A stretch of DNA of 64,000 bases. It comes from UBA5399 sp964592125 (GTDB lineage: Bacteria; Bacillota; Clostridia; Christensenellales; Christensenellaceae). Both the position numbers and the translations under genes were made by a program. The stretch is taken from positions 10,380-74,379 of the forward strand of contig CAZQBV010000002.1 of assembly GCA_964592125.1 (NCBI GenBank), in the 5' to 3' direction. The notes under the pieces are model-generated. The model saw only the letters and a list, made by a program, of their open reading frames with translations, searched no databases and was not told the DNA's origin. This document shows positions 28,201 through 36,867 of the stretch, piece by piece. Position 1 is the stretch's first letter. Every line of letters begins with the position of its first letter.

Positions 28201-28962
28201 AATTGCGAATACGATACAGCAGCCGCTTTCGAGAAAGCTGGCGCCATTCCACGGGTGGTAATCATTCGCAATCTTTCACCCGCGGCAATTGATAAAAGTG
28301 TGGAGCAACTGGTTTCGGAAATTAAAAATGCACAAATTATTATGCTGCCGGGTGGATTTTCCGGTGGTGACGAGCCAGACGGCAGTGGCAAGTTTATTGC
28401 CACCACCTTCCGCAACCCCAGTGTTCGTGATGCCACAATGGAGCTGCTGAAAAACCGCGACGGCCTAATGCTGGGCATATGCAATGGCTTTCAGGCGCTG
28501 ATAAAGCTGGGGCTGGTTCCCTATGGCGAAATTCGCGATATGGAAGAGGACAGCCCCACCCTTACCTACAACACCATTGGCAGGCATGCCTCTTGCATGG
28601 TACGCACACGCGTTACCAGCGCAAATTCCCCTTGGCTACAGCTATGCAGTGCAGGGGATGTGCACACAGTAGCCATTTCCCACGGGGAAGGTCGCTTTGT
28701 TGCAAAGGAAGATGAAATTGCACAACTGGTGAAAAATGGACAAGTTGCCACACAGTATATTGATTTTGAGGGCAACCCCAGTATGGATGTGGCTTTCAAC
28801 CCCAACGGCTCTATGCATGCCATAGAGGGAATTATGAGCCCCGACCGCAGGGTGTTGGGCAAAATGGGGCATTCGGAACGCATGGGCAGCCATGTGGCAA
28901 TCAACGTGCCCGGGGAATACGACCAGAAAATTTTCCAAAGTGGCGTGCAGTACTTTAGATAA
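25261..28962 (+). CDS. purL: Phosphoribosylformylglycinamidine synthase (single-chain)
   Basis: 1233 aa, the long form combining PurS-like, PurL and PurQ functions, converting FGAR + glutamine + ATP to FGAM in purine synthesis. SDHCRHTTF, ETHNHPTEIEPFGGAATCLGG and DGIGGATGS belong to the AIR-synthase-type halves. The C-terminal glutaminase has FPGTNCEYD, the nucleophile in GICNGFQ (~residue 1074) and SHGEGRF. This matches the Clostridia/Bacteroides-type subfamily. The start ATG has AAGGA only at ~13 bases, a weak site. A strong bidirectional terminator follows. Confidence 0.95.
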   Translation: MVRRVYVEKKSGFDVEAQGHARDFRENLGEPVKSVRILNRYDAEGLSENDFSAAVAQVMSEGAVDTVTYELPQLSKTAQLFAVEYLPGQYDQRADSAAQCIQLLTRKERPLVRYAKLYIVEGAKDIEKIKRYIINPVDSRQASLEEYDTLEMQLAIPHSVETVNGFLKKTKAEIAKYTKEFGFAMTTEDMLCAQEYFKSEKRDPTITELRVLDTYWSDHCRHTTFLTKLDNVTFANDDISKQAEHIYGDYLDARRELGSKKDICLMDLATIYPKEAKKAGLLKNLDESEEINACSIRCKVHTDKGKRDFLIMFKNETHNHPTEIEPFGGAATCLGGAIRDPLSGRSYVYQAMRVTGSGDPRESLADTMEYKLPQRQITKQAAHGYSSYGNQIGLATGLVDEVYHPGYKAKRLEIGAVIGAAPAENVVREQPRDGDVVVLIGGRTGRDGIGGATGSSKAHDEKSIEACGAEVQKGNPLTERKLQRLFRNPKFTKKVVRCNDFGAGGVCVAIGELAPALDIDLDAVPRKYEGLDGTEIAISESQERMAVVVRPRDASAVLALAAEENLEATVVAEIKDNGRMRLFWNGKAIVDLSREFLDSNGATQHAEAKVMQFGAKNLFDEKLEDTLEGTLISLLGDLNICSKKGLIEMFDSTIGAGSVTMPLGGKHQLAPIQAMCAKVPVLGEESSTATLMGYGFDPYLLEKSPFLGAAYAVLESVAKVVAAGGAVADCWLTFQEYFERMTGDSTRWGKPLGALLGAYWAQKELEIAAIGGKDSMSGSYKDIDVPPTLCSFCVAPVDAAHVITPELKTPGNKLYLMQIDRDEDGLPNFADAKEKYEELTKLIHDKVVVSAWAVGRGGYLLGAVKGAIGSGLGVKLFSESKKRLTQKHYGAILVEAASISHPNFKLMGEIREEPIIECCGESISLAQATEAFCAPLEGVFPTKTSDAGKVKTPLYKQQAFATNRYPTALPRVVIPVFPGTNCEYDTAAAFEKAGAIPRVVIIRNLSPAAIDKSVEQLVSEIKNAQIIMLPGGFSGGDEPDGSGKFIATTFRNPSVRDATMELLKNRDGLMLGICNGFQALIKLGLVPYGEIRDMEEDSPTLTYNTIGRHASCMVRTRVTSANSPWLQLCSAGDVHTVAISHGEGRFVAKEDEIAQLVKNGQVATQYIDFEGNPSMDVAFNPNGSMHAIEGIMSPDRRVLGKMGHSERMGSHVAINVPGEYDQKIFQSGVQYFR

Positions 28963-28972
28963 ACACACAGCC

Positions 28973-29008
28973 AAAAAACAAGGGCAGATAAAACCGCCCT
29001 TGTTTTTT
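28973..29008 (+). terminator. Bidirectional terminator between purL and nitroreductase
   Basis: AAAAAACAAGGGC (28973-28985), ten-base loop, GCCCTTGTTTTTT (28996-29008). The 13-bp stem has A- and T-flanks, so it serves both convergent genes. Confidence 0.93.
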
Positions 29009-29056
29009 GGTTTTCTTTCAAAGAATGCTATCTTTTGTTCCTCCATTACCACAAAA

Positions 29057-29656
29057 TCATTCAAACACCACAAAACGCTTTTCTAAAGGCACAATGGGCT
29101 TCTGCTCTCCTTCCTCCAATGGATTACCCAGTGGCATTTGCGCAATCAATTCCCAATCTGGGTTTATCTTCCAGCGTTTGCGCACACTTTCGTCCACCAA
29201 GGGGTTGTAGTGCTGCAGGGATGCACCCATGCCAGCCTCCGCCAGCAAGTTCCATACGGCAAATTGCAACATGGCGTTTGCGTGCTGTGCCCATTTTTCA
29301 AATTGGTTTTTATACAGCGGCATTTCCTTTATCAGCCTCTTTGTTTCGCTTGTGTCATTATAATAAAGCACTGTGGCATACCCCGCCTGAAACTGCTGTA
29401 TTTTATGTTCGCTTGCCGAAAGATCGGCATTTGGATTTGCATTGCGAATGGCATCCATCACCAAATCCCAAAAGATATCATGGTTTTGCCGCAACAGCAA
29501 TACAATGCGCGTAAGCTGCGTGTTGTGCGCAGTGGGGGTATATTTTAGCGCTTGTTGCAGAATATCTTTTATTTGCTCATCACTAGCTTCCGGTTCTTTT
29601 CCCAAGCTGTAGATAGAACGACGATGTTTCATTGTAGTTAAAAAATCACTTTTCAT
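29057..29656 (-). CDS. Nitroreductase family protein
   Basis: 199-aa flavin-dependent oxidoreductase fold. N-terminal HRRSIYSLG gives the FMN phosphate-binding Arg pair. LQQALKYTPTAHNTQLTRIV is the usual second motif, with the NxQ Asn. LQFAVWNLLAEAGMGASLQHYNP and MPLGNPLEEGEQKP complete it. The sequence resembles the fatty-acid-repression/HBN1-type subgroup more than NfsB. Substrate unknown. ATG with AGAGGTG upstream; converges on purL. Confidence 0.88.
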   Translation of the reverse strand: MKSDFLTTMKHRRSIYSLGKEPEASDEQIKDILQQALKYTPTAHNTQLTRIVLLLRQNHDIFWDLVMDAIRNANPNADLSASEHKIQQFQAGYATVLYYNDTSETKRLIKEMPLYKNQFEKWAQHANAMLQFAVWNLLAEAGMGASLQHYNPLVDESVRKRWKINPDWELIAQMPLGNPLEEGEQKPIVPLEKRFVVFE

Positions 29657-29746
29657 AGAAGCACCTCTGTTATTGTATTCATACTAACTAATAAACAATC
29701 TATCTGTTTCATAACAGCGCACGAAAAAACATTGCCTGCACCGGCA

Positions 29747-29801
29747 TATAATGGTACAATACAGTCATAATCGGAAGTATGTCTCTTCTGTTTATGACTG
29801 T
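29747..29801 (+). promoter_or_regulatory. -10 element and inverted-repeat operator candidate of the kinase-aldolase-regulator genes
   Basis: TATAAT at 29747-29752 (weak -35) is followed by perfect 10-base arms ACAGTCATAA (29761-29770) and TTATGACTGT (29792-29801), 21 bases apart, just downstream of the expected start. This could be a DNA operator for the DeoR-type regulator two genes downstream, or an RNA hairpin. Confidence 0.5.
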
Positions 29802-29819
29802 TTTAGCGAGGTAATGCCG

Positions 29820-30761
29820 ATGATACACACACTAACACTGAATCCCGCAGTGGATAAAATACTTTATGTAGACAAGTTTACCCCCAATGTAACCACCCGA
29901 ATAAACGAGGTGAAGGAAACCATTGGCGGCAAAGGCACCCATGTTTCTGTAAACTTGAAAATGATGGGCGCTGAAAACTGCGCTTTTGGCATTTCGCATG
30001 GCGCCACCGGCACACGCGTAATAGAGATGCTGGAGGCAGAGGGTGTGCAGGTTCGCTTTTTGCACAGCAACACACCGGAAAAGAACACACGCACCAACTA
30101 CCTGTTGGCCGAAGCCACAGGGGATTCCACACTGATTACAGAAAAGGGCGTACAACTAAGCCCAGCAGATTTGGAACAAGTAATTGCTTTGCTGAAACAA
30201 CACACACAGCCGGGCGATTTTTTAGCGCTTTCCGGCGATGCGTCCAACTATGCCGATCCTTATGTGTACAACCATGTTATGGAGGCACTGAAGGATTGCG
30301 GACTAAAATTCTTTTTGGATACCAGTGGCAAGTCTCTTAAGAAATGTGCGGAAGCCGTCCCCTTTCTTATCAAGCCCAATTTGGACGAGCTTTCCCTGCT
30401 GTGCGACCGACCTATAGAGGAGAACGATGCAGATGTTGTCGCGGCGATGGATGGCATAGCGCACTACGATATACCCGTGGTGGCAGTATCACTGGGCGGC
30501 CACGGCTCCATTGTGAAATACCAGAATAAAGTATATAAGGCCACACCGCCCAAAGTGCATGTAGAAAACACCGTGGGCTGTGGCGATTGCTATCTAGCAG
30601 GACTATTGTTTGGCTTTGATAGCGGAATTCCCTTTGTAGAAACACTGCGCTACGCCACTGCCACCAGCGCCGCGGCGGCGGAGTGTGCGCTTTCTGTGGG
30701 GCTAGATATGGCACGCGCCATTGCGCTGTTGGATGACGTGAAGATAGAAGAATTGAGATAA
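29820..30761 (+). CDS. PfkB-family sugar-phosphate kinase (1-phosphofructokinase / tagatose-6-phosphate kinase type)
   Basis: 313 aa. The N-terminus MIHTLTLNPAVDKILYVDKF and ETIGGKGTHVSVNLKMMG are characteristic of the FruK/LacC branch, which phosphorylates sugar phosphates rather than free sugars. The substrate/anion-hole motif near the C-terminus is VGCGDCYLAGLLFG, with Cys where GAGDS is usual; the catalytic Asp is kept. ATG at 29820 has GAGG about eight bases upstream. It heads a three-gene run with a class II aldolase and a DeoR regulator, so a ketose-1,6-bisphosphate or deoxysugar pathway is plausible; the exact substrate is open. Confidence 0.82.
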   Translation: MIHTLTLNPAVDKILYVDKFTPNVTTRINEVKETIGGKGTHVSVNLKMMGAENCAFGISHGATGTRVIEMLEAEGVQVRFLHSNTPEKNTRTNYLLAEATGDSTLITEKGVQLSPADLEQVIALLKQHTQPGDFLALSGDASNYADPYVYNHVMEALKDCGLKFFLDTSGKSLKKCAEAVPFLIKPNLDELSLLCDRPIEENDADVVAAMDGIAHYDIPVVAVSLGGHGSIVKYQNKVYKATPPKVHVENTVGCGDCYLAGLLFGFDSGIPFVETLRYATATSAAAAECALSVGLDMARAIALLDDVKIEELR

Positions 30762-30785
30762 ATTGAAAACCAAAAGGAGACTATT

Positions 30786-31391
30786 ATGAGTAAACTGGAT
30801 TATGCAGAAATGCGTGACGAGATGGTGATAACAGCACAACAAATTTGGGATCGTCGGCTAACCAATGCAGCAGGAGGCAATTTTGCTGTAAAGGTGGAGG
30901 TCGACCGTATGTTAATTTCCCCCTCTATGATGAGCGAGCACAAGCATTGCCGCCTGCAACCCGAAGATTTTATGCTGGTGGATTTTGATTTGAATATCAT
31001 TTCCGGCGAAGGCAAGCTTTCCCGCGAAAGCCTAATGCATGCATTGATACTGAAAAATTTGGAAAATGTGGGTGCCTCTATTCATGCGCATCCTTTCCAC
31101 TGTATGCCCTTTGTGGCGCAAAGCAAGCCCATACCCAACGTAACAGAGGCAACGCTGGGGCGCGGCTATGTGGAGTGCATAGAGTATCACAAGGCCTATT
31201 CGGACGAGCTTTCCATAGCTGTGTACGAGTATTTTGAAAAACGGCGCGAGCTGGCCAAAGCCAAGCCTCTTGCCTGCATTATGCCCCTGCATGGCGTTTG
31301 TGTAACCGGCCCCAGTATTTACATGGCCTATTCCATGCTGGAGCGTATAGAGTGCGACGCATACTGCACCATTGTAAGAAATACAATCTAA
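30786..31391 (+). CDS. Class II aldolase (fuculose-phosphate aldolase-like)
   Basis: 201-aa member of the class II aldolase/adducin family: zinc-dependent cleavage of ketose-1-phosphates to DHAP and an aldehyde. AAGGNFAVKV is the phosphate loop and IHAHPFH holds the zinc histidines. Glu in SRESLMH and His in MPLHGVCVTGP complete the site. There is no N-terminal extension of the kind used for microcompartment targeting, so it is probably cytosolic. Shares a run with the kinase (24-base gap) and the DeoR regulator. Confidence 0.85.
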   Translation: MSKLDYAEMRDEMVITAQQIWDRRLTNAAGGNFAVKVEVDRMLISPSMMSEHKHCRLQPEDFMLVDFDLNIISGEGKLSRESLMHALILKNLENVGASIHAHPFHCMPFVAQSKPIPNVTEATLGRGYVECIEYHKAYSDELSIAVYEYFEKRRELAKAKPLACIMPLHGVCVTGPSIYMAYSMLERIECDAYCTIVRNTI

Positions 31392-31413
31392 TCAATGGCA
31401 TAGGAGCATTGCT

Positions 31414-32196
31414 ATGTACAGTATAGAGCGAAAAAGTGAAATTGTTGATTTGCTAACTCAGAACGGCAAGGTGGGTGTAAACCAGCTTGCCGAACTGTTT
31501 GGCATATCCCGGGAAACCATACGCCGCGACCTAACCGAGCTGGAACGCGATGGCGCGTTGCAGCGCACCCACGGCGGTGCTGTAAGGGCAGAGCCCACGA
31601 ACGGCAGCACGGGCGAATTTCCCGTGGGCATACGCGAGCTGCAACATTCCAAAGAAAAAAACGGCATTTGCCGTAAGGCCGCAACCTTCGTGGAAGATGG
31701 CGATATTATTTTTGTAGACAATAGCTCTACCACTACTTTTATGGCAAAACACCTTCCCGAAACACTGCAAATTACCATACTAACAAACTCTCTTGCCCTG
31801 CTTTTGGAGGCTGCCAATCACCCCTGCCACAACCATACCTATATTTGCATGGGGGGAATCTTTAAAACCAGCAACCTTTCTGTAAGCGGCACCATTACCA
31901 ATGCCGTTGCCAACGACTTTTTTCCGGATAAAGCATTTATTTCCTGCACGGGAATTCACCCCGTTAGCAAAGTGGGAGATACCAGCATACAGGAAGCCGA
32001 CACCAAGCGACTGATGATAGCCCGCTCCTCCAGCGTATACCTACTGGCCGATCATACCAAGTTTCAAAAGATAGGACAAATTTTCCTAACAGATTTTTTG
32101 GATATTTCCAACATTGTTACCGATAGACAGGCACGTAATATGGATTTGTCTTATTTGGATGCAGAACAAGTATGTGTGTTGTATGTAAATGAATAA
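31414..32196 (+). CDS. DeoR/GlpR-type sugar regulator
   Basis: 260 aa. The N-terminal winged HTH (QLAELFGISRETIRRDLTEL then GALQRTHGGAV) is the DeoR/GlpR signature. The C-terminal domain is the DeoRC sugar-phosphate sensor (DGDIIFVDNSSTTTFMAKHL, IQEADTKRLMIARSS, LLADHTKF). Likely represses its own operon and responds to a sugar phosphate made by the upstream kinase; the inverted repeat at 29761-29801 is a candidate target. Confidence 0.88.
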   Translation: MYSIERKSEIVDLLTQNGKVGVNQLAELFGISRETIRRDLTELERDGALQRTHGGAVRAEPTNGSTGEFPVGIRELQHSKEKNGICRKAATFVEDGDIIFVDNSSTTTFMAKHLPETLQITILTNSLALLLEAANHPCHNHTYICMGGIFKTSNLSVSGTITNAVANDFFPDKAFISCTGIHPVSKVGDTSIQEADTKRLMIARSSSVYLLADHTKFQKIGQIFLTDFLDISNIVTDRQARNMDLSYLDAEQVCVLYVNE

Positions 32197-32401
32197 TAGC
32201 ATTCGGCAATTTCCACAAAGCAAAAGCTGTTGCCTGAAAACAGACTTGCTCCACAACTGGTTCCTTCGCAACCTCCCCCACTCGGCTTTTATCACATAGT
32301 ATATTTTAATAAATTCGATTGAAATGCTTCATGAATTATTAAAGATTATTCCAATATAATATGATATACTATTACAAAATTAGGAGCAGAGTAGGAGCAA
32401 T

Positions 32402-34795
32402 ATGAACGATCCACAACGGTATCATCCCAGCAACGAAACAGGACTCAGCAGTGCACAGGTTCAGGAACGTATAGAAAACGGCCTTGCAAACAATTTTGTA
32501 GGCAACACCACAAAGTCATATGGTCAAATTTTAAAGGAACATTTCTTTACCTTTTTTAATATATTGAATATTATTCTTGCCGCGATGTTAATTAGTGTAG
32601 GCGCATACAAGGATTTGGCCTTTTTGGTAATTGTAATCACCAATTTTATCATTGGTATTATACAGGAGTTTTCCTCTAAGCGCACACTGGATAAGCTGGC
32701 GCTTATTGTGGCTGCACGCGTAAAAGTAGTGCGGAATGGCGAGATGCAAAAAATTCACGTTACAGATCTGGTTTTGGATGATGTAATGGAACTGAAGGCC
32801 GGCAACCAAATTTGTGCAGATGCCATTTTGCTAAACGGCTATCTGGAAATAAACGAATCGCTGATTACCGGGGAATCGGATGTGGTAATAAAGCATCCGG
32901 GAGATTATTTATACTCGGGTAGTTTTGTGGTTTCGGGCACTGCCTGCGCCCGTGTGGAGCATGTGGGGCAGCACAATTATGCCAATCAAATCTCTTCCTC
33001 TGCAAAGGCCGCAAAAAAACGTAAATCGGAGCTTTACTCCACCCTTAGTTACATACTGCGCAGTATCAGCTTTATTATCATTCCCATGGGCATAATGTTG
33101 TTTTACAAACAAAATGTCATTTTGGGATTGCTGCCCGATGAAGCCATTGTAAAAACTGTTGCCGGTATCATTGGCATGATACCAGAGGGGCTTATTCTGC
33201 TTACCAGCATTGCCTTTGTAGCAAGTGTTATTTTCTTGGCACGCGACAACACATTGGTGCAAGATATGTATGGAATAGAAACTCTTGCCCGTGTGGATGT
33301 GGTTTGTTTGGATAAAACCGGCACCTTAACAGAGGGGCAGCTGCAATTTGAAGAATTGGTACCGCTTTGCCCAAATGCAGATTTGGAAACCATACTGCAA
33401 AATATTGGCGGCGCTTCGGAGGATGAAAATACCACCATATCCTCGTTGCGGCAACGCTTTTCTCCCCTGCATACCTACAGCGTAAAATCGCGTATTCCCT
33501 TTTCTTCGGAACGAAAATACAGTGGCATTTGCTTTGAAAACAAAGGCACCTACATTCTGGGTGCCACAGAATTTATACTTCGTGACAATGAAGCGCTTTT
33601 GAATCAGGCCGAGGCACTTTCAAACGGCGGAAGGCGCGTGATTCTGCTGGCACACAGCCCAAGCGAACCACAGGGCAATGCCCTTCCAGATGGGCTAAAC
33701 CCACTTGCCTTTGTGCTGATTGCAGACAAAGTGCGTACCGATGCCAAAACCACGCTGGAATACTTTTATGAATATGATGTGGATGTAAAAATCATCTCCG
33801 GCGACAACCCCAAAACTGTTTCCTATATTGCCGAACAGGCCGGTGTGAAAAATGCCCACAACTATGTAGATGCCTCCACTTTGCAAACAGAAGGGCAGCT
33901 GCGGGAAGCCATTTTAAACTACAGTGTATTTGGGCGCGTTTCTCCGCAGCAAAAAAAGGATATGATTTCTATTATGAAAGCGGAAGGCAGCAAAGTGGGC
34001 ATGATGGGCGATGGCGTGAACGATGTGTTGGCATTGAAGGAGGCAGATTGCAGTGTGGCAGTGGCCTCGGGAAGCGATGCCGCCAAAAACATTTCGGATA
34101 TTGTGCTGATGGATTCCAGCCTAAAGCATTTGCTACATGTAATGGAAGATGGGCGCAAAATTATAAATAACATTCAGCGTGTGGCCACACTGTTTATTAC
34201 AAAAACAGTGTACTCTGTATTGCTGGCCTTGGCCACGCTGTTTCTGTTTGAATCGGCATATCCCTTCACCCCATTGCAGCTGGTAATCACCTCGTTTGTA
34301 ACCATTGGCGCACCTGCGTTTTTCCTAGCGCTGGAGCCGCAATATTCCCGAATAAAAGGGCGATTCATTCGCAATGTGTTGCAAAAATCTTTGCCGGGGG
34401 GCTTGTGTATTGCCATTTGCATTATTTTGGTAAACTATTTGGCGCATTTGCTACAGTGCACCACGAACCAGCTTTCCACCATGTGTGTATACTTGGTGGT
34501 TGCAGGTGGCATGTGGGTATTAATCAAAGTTTCCCGACCACTTACCCTACTGCGTAAAATTATTATTATAGGAATGATAGGTGTATTTGCATTATGCGTG
34601 GCATTCTTTGCCGATTTTTTCGAAATATACCCCATCACCTCTCTACAAATACTAATTGTGGCCATACTTTGTGTGGCTATGCCATTCATTATGTTGGCAA
34701 TGGAAAAATTGATGCAAAAGATTTACGCCTTGCTGGATCGTCTGAAAAAGAAGAAGCAAACAATGATGCTGAAAATAAACAGCACACAAAATTAG
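32402..34795 (+). CDS. P-type cation-transporting ATPase (CtpE-like)
   Basis: 797 aa. TGES at ~156-159 in the actuator domain. The phosphorylated Asp is D304 in CLDKTGTLT. The hinge motif MGDGVNDVLALKEAD and IISGDNPKTVSYIAEQAGV are present. The membrane motif GMIPEGLILLTSIAF (~258-272) resembles the CtpE-like group (linked to Ca2+ uptake in mycobacteria) rather than heavy-metal CPC pumps; there is no N-terminal metal-binding domain. Ion specificity is inference. Tandem -10-like elements (TATAAT 32355-32360, TATACT 32365-32370) precede it. Confidence 0.88.
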   Translation: MNDPQRYHPSNETGLSSAQVQERIENGLANNFVGNTTKSYGQILKEHFFTFFNILNIILAAMLISVGAYKDLAFLVIVITNFIIGIIQEFSSKRTLDKLALIVAARVKVVRNGEMQKIHVTDLVLDDVMELKAGNQICADAILLNGYLEINESLITGESDVVIKHPGDYLYSGSFVVSGTACARVEHVGQHNYANQISSSAKAAKKRKSELYSTLSYILRSISFIIIPMGIMLFYKQNVILGLLPDEAIVKTVAGIIGMIPEGLILLTSIAFVASVIFLARDNTLVQDMYGIETLARVDVVCLDKTGTLTEGQLQFEELVPLCPNADLETILQNIGGASEDENTTISSLRQRFSPLHTYSVKSRIPFSSERKYSGICFENKGTYILGATEFILRDNEALLNQAEALSNGGRRVILLAHSPSEPQGNALPDGLNPLAFVLIADKVRTDAKTTLEYFYEYDVDVKIISGDNPKTVSYIAEQAGVKNAHNYVDASTLQTEGQLREAILNYSVFGRVSPQQKKDMISIMKAEGSKVGMMGDGVNDVLALKEADCSVAVASGSDAAKNISDIVLMDSSLKHLLHVMEDGRKIINNIQRVATLFITKTVYSVLLALATLFLFESAYPFTPLQLVITSFVTIGAPAFFLALEPQYSRIKGRFIRNVLQKSLPGGLCIAICIILVNYLAHLLQCTTNQLSTMCVYLVVAGGMWVLIKVSRPLTLLRKIIIIGMIGVFALCVAFFADFFEIYPITSLQILIVAILCVAMPFIMLAMEKLMQKIYALLDRLKKKKQTMMLKINSTQN

Positions 34796-34801
34796 TACAG
34801 C

Positions 34802-35572
34802 ATGCATAAAAACAGAGTCATCCGAATTATTTTTATAGTGGCTGGTTTGCTGCTGATAGCCGACACAGTTTTTGTACGCACCCGTTCCAACTGGAATTTG
34901 GGGGTTGCACTACCCGCACTGCTGGGCGCACCCTTGCTGCTGTATGGTATAGGCAAGCCTCGGCTGGATGTTTGGTTTAAACAGGGCTTGGGTCGGGCGG
35001 TAATGTGGGTCTTTATTGGCGGCTATGCCTTACTTTTTGCTGGCACCGCCATTTTTTCCGGCATGATGGTTTCCGCCGCGCACAAAACGCCAGATGCGGG
35101 TGCCGATGCCATTATTGTATTGGGTGCGGGAATACGGGGCGAGGAAGTAACCGATACCCTACAAAACCGGCTGGACGCAGCTGCCGCCTATTACCACGAA
35201 AATCCGGAGGCTATTTTGATGGTGTCGGGCGGGTATGGCCAAGGTAGCAAGGTAAGCGAGGCCTACGCAATGGAGCAGTATTTGTTTTCCCTTGACATTC
35301 CCAGCGAAGCCATTGTGAAGGAAGAGCAATCTACCAGTACCAACGAAAACTTCCGCTATTCCAAAGAAATTCTGGATAGTATGCTGGGGCAAAGCTACAG
35401 CGTTGTTTATGTAACAAATGATTTTCATGTGCTGCGTGCAGGCCTGAATGCAAAGAGCGCAGGGCTTTGTGCTCAAGGGCTTTCCTCCCCCACACCGCTT
35501 TATATTTTACCCAACTGTTATCTGCGCGAGACATTTGCCTTGTTTGCCACTTATGTGTTTGGTACATCCTGA
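34802..35572 (+). CDS. YdcF family (DUF218) membrane protein
   Basis: 256 aa. Three predicted N-terminal helices (~7-25, 31-47, 62-86) are followed by an extracytoplasmic DUF218 domain: DAIIVLGAGIRGEEVTDTLQ, NRLDAAAAYY, LMVSGGYGQG, STSTNENFRYSKEIL, YVTNDFHVLRA. Related proteins (SanA, YdcF, ElyC) act in envelope processes with unclear chemistry. It starts six bases after the ATPase stop. Confidence 0.87.
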   Translation: MHKNRVIRIIFIVAGLLLIADTVFVRTRSNWNLGVALPALLGAPLLLYGIGKPRLDVWFKQGLGRAVMWVFIGGYALLFAGTAIFSGMMVSAAHKTPDAGADAIIVLGAGIRGEEVTDTLQNRLDAAAAYYHENPEAILMVSGGYGQGSKVSEAYAMEQYLFSLDIPSEAIVKEEQSTSTNENFRYSKEILDSMLGQSYSVVYVTNDFHVLRAGLNAKSAGLCAQGLSSPTPLYILPNCYLRETFALFATYVFGTS

Positions 35573-35603
35573 TATTGCCCATAATTCAAACTAAAAGGAA
35601 CTA

Positions 35604-35634
35604 AAAAAGACGCACCATAACAGCGCGTCTTTTT
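35604..35634 (+). terminator. Bidirectional terminator between ydcF-like gene and ABC binding protein gene
   Basis: AAAAAGACGC (35604-35613), 11-base loop, GCGTCTTTTT (35625-35634). It has A/T flanks on both sides and serves the plus-strand YdcF gene and the 3' end of the minus-strand BMC/ABC transcription unit. Confidence 0.9.
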
Positions 35635-35695
35635 GCGGCTCTATACCATATTTTCTGTAAAGCTTTTTATTGCTCTTTACATCTGGATACTAGCC

Positions 35696-36748
35696 TTAAT
35701 ATGTTTTGCCATCCCATTCTTCCCAGTTTTCGGGAGTAATGTTGATAACAGGAATGATGAACTCTTTTTCAGGCGTTTCGCCTGCCCAAACCATTTTTGC
35801 AACTTCCACAGCTTTTTTGCCAATTTCTCTGGGCTGCTGTACAGGCGAGCTAACAAGCTGGCCATCTTTTATCATGTCGATCCCATTCTGCGAACCGTCT
35901 ACAGAGGATACAAAGATTTCACCAGTGCGGTTTGCACCCTGAATGGCTGCAATTACCCCCTGCGCTGTGGGGTCGTTGATTGCAAAAATACCTTTCAAGT
36001 TTGGGTTGGCCTGCATAAAGGTGTCTGTAATCCCCTGTGCATCTTCCACCACGCCCATAGCATCCTGATCCGCAACTATTTTTACATTCGGGAATTCTTC
36101 TTCAATAACAGCTTTCAAGCCGTCTGTTCTGTCACGCACAGCCTGCAATGCCGACCAGTTTACAATTGCTATTTCACCTTCGCCGCCAATGGCTTCGCAA
36201 AGTGAACGGCCAGACTGTTTTCCTGCATCCACATTGTCGGATACGATAACGCTTTTCACAAGATCTCTGTTTGCAACAGGAGAGTCTATATTGATTACCG
36301 GAATACCGGCGCGATCTGCCTCTACCAACGCAGGCTCAATTCCTTCGGAATCAACGGGATCTACAATAATTACATCTACTCCACGAGCAACCATGTCACT
36401 AATTTGCGAAACCTGCTGTGTGATGTCGTTATTCGGATCGGGAGACAATACTTCCGAACCATCGGCAGCCACCGCTTCTTTTATGCCATCAATTTCAGCA
36501 ACAAAGAAGGGGTTTTTGTGTGTCATTACGGAAACGCCATACACTTTTGCACTATAGTCTACATCTCCAGCAGCGGGCTCTTCTGCGGCTGGTTCTTCAG
36601 CAGCAGGCTCCTCTACAACGGGTTCTTCCGCAGCTGCGGGGGCTTCTGTGGCTGCTGCTGGCTCCTGCGCGGCTGGGGCACAGCCAACAGCGAACACTGC
36701 TACTACCAAAACAAGTGCTACAAATAATGCAATACCTTTTTTCTTCAT
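35696..36748 (-). CDS. Ribose-type ABC transporter substrate-binding lipoprotein
   Basis: 350 aa. Signal peptide and lipobox ending at Cys23 (FAVGC), a Pro/Ala/Glu-rich linker with repeated PAAEE units (~25-62), then a periplasmic-binding-protein fold of the RbsB type. Typical pieces are MTHKNPFFVAEIDGIKEAVA, VDVIIVDPVDSEGIEPAL and GIPVINIDSPV. ATG with AGGAGG nearby upstream. It is separated from the permease by a 323-base region carrying its own promoter and repeats. Ligand inferred to be a pentose or deoxypentose from context; RbsB relatives also bind hexoses, nucleosides or autoinducer-2. Confidence 0.88.
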   Translation of the reverse strand: MKKKGIALFVALVLVVAVFAVGCAPAAQEPAAATEAPAAAEEPVVEEPAAEEPAAEEPAAGDVDYSAKVYGVSVMTHKNPFFVAEIDGIKEAVAADGSEVLSPDPNNDITQQVSQISDMVARGVDVIIVDPVDSEGIEPALVEADRAGIPVINIDSPVANRDLVKSVIVSDNVDAGKQSGRSLCEAIGGEGEIAIVNWSALQAVRDRTDGLKAVIEEEFPNVKIVADQDAMGVVEDAQGITDTFMQANPNLKGIFAINDPTAQGVIAAIQGANRTGEIFVSSVDGSQNGIDMIKDGQLVSSPVQQPREIGKKAVEVAKMVWAGETPEKEFIIPVINITPENWEEWDGKTY

Positions 36749-36867
36749 TTCGTTCCTCCTAATAATTTGGATTTATTTTATTGGACATTTGTTCTGTCCA
36801 AAACTTAAACTCTTTATCAATGGGACAGTTCTACCCATTTAACGGGCGCTGTTTCCGCGTTGTTCCG

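Noticed and set aside
30786..31391. Class II aldolase as the signature enzyme of the microcompartment (fucose/rhamnose type)
   Set aside because: It lies on the opposite strand, ~4 kb from the BMC locus with its own regulator, and lacks an encapsulation helix; DeoC with such a helix is inside the operon.
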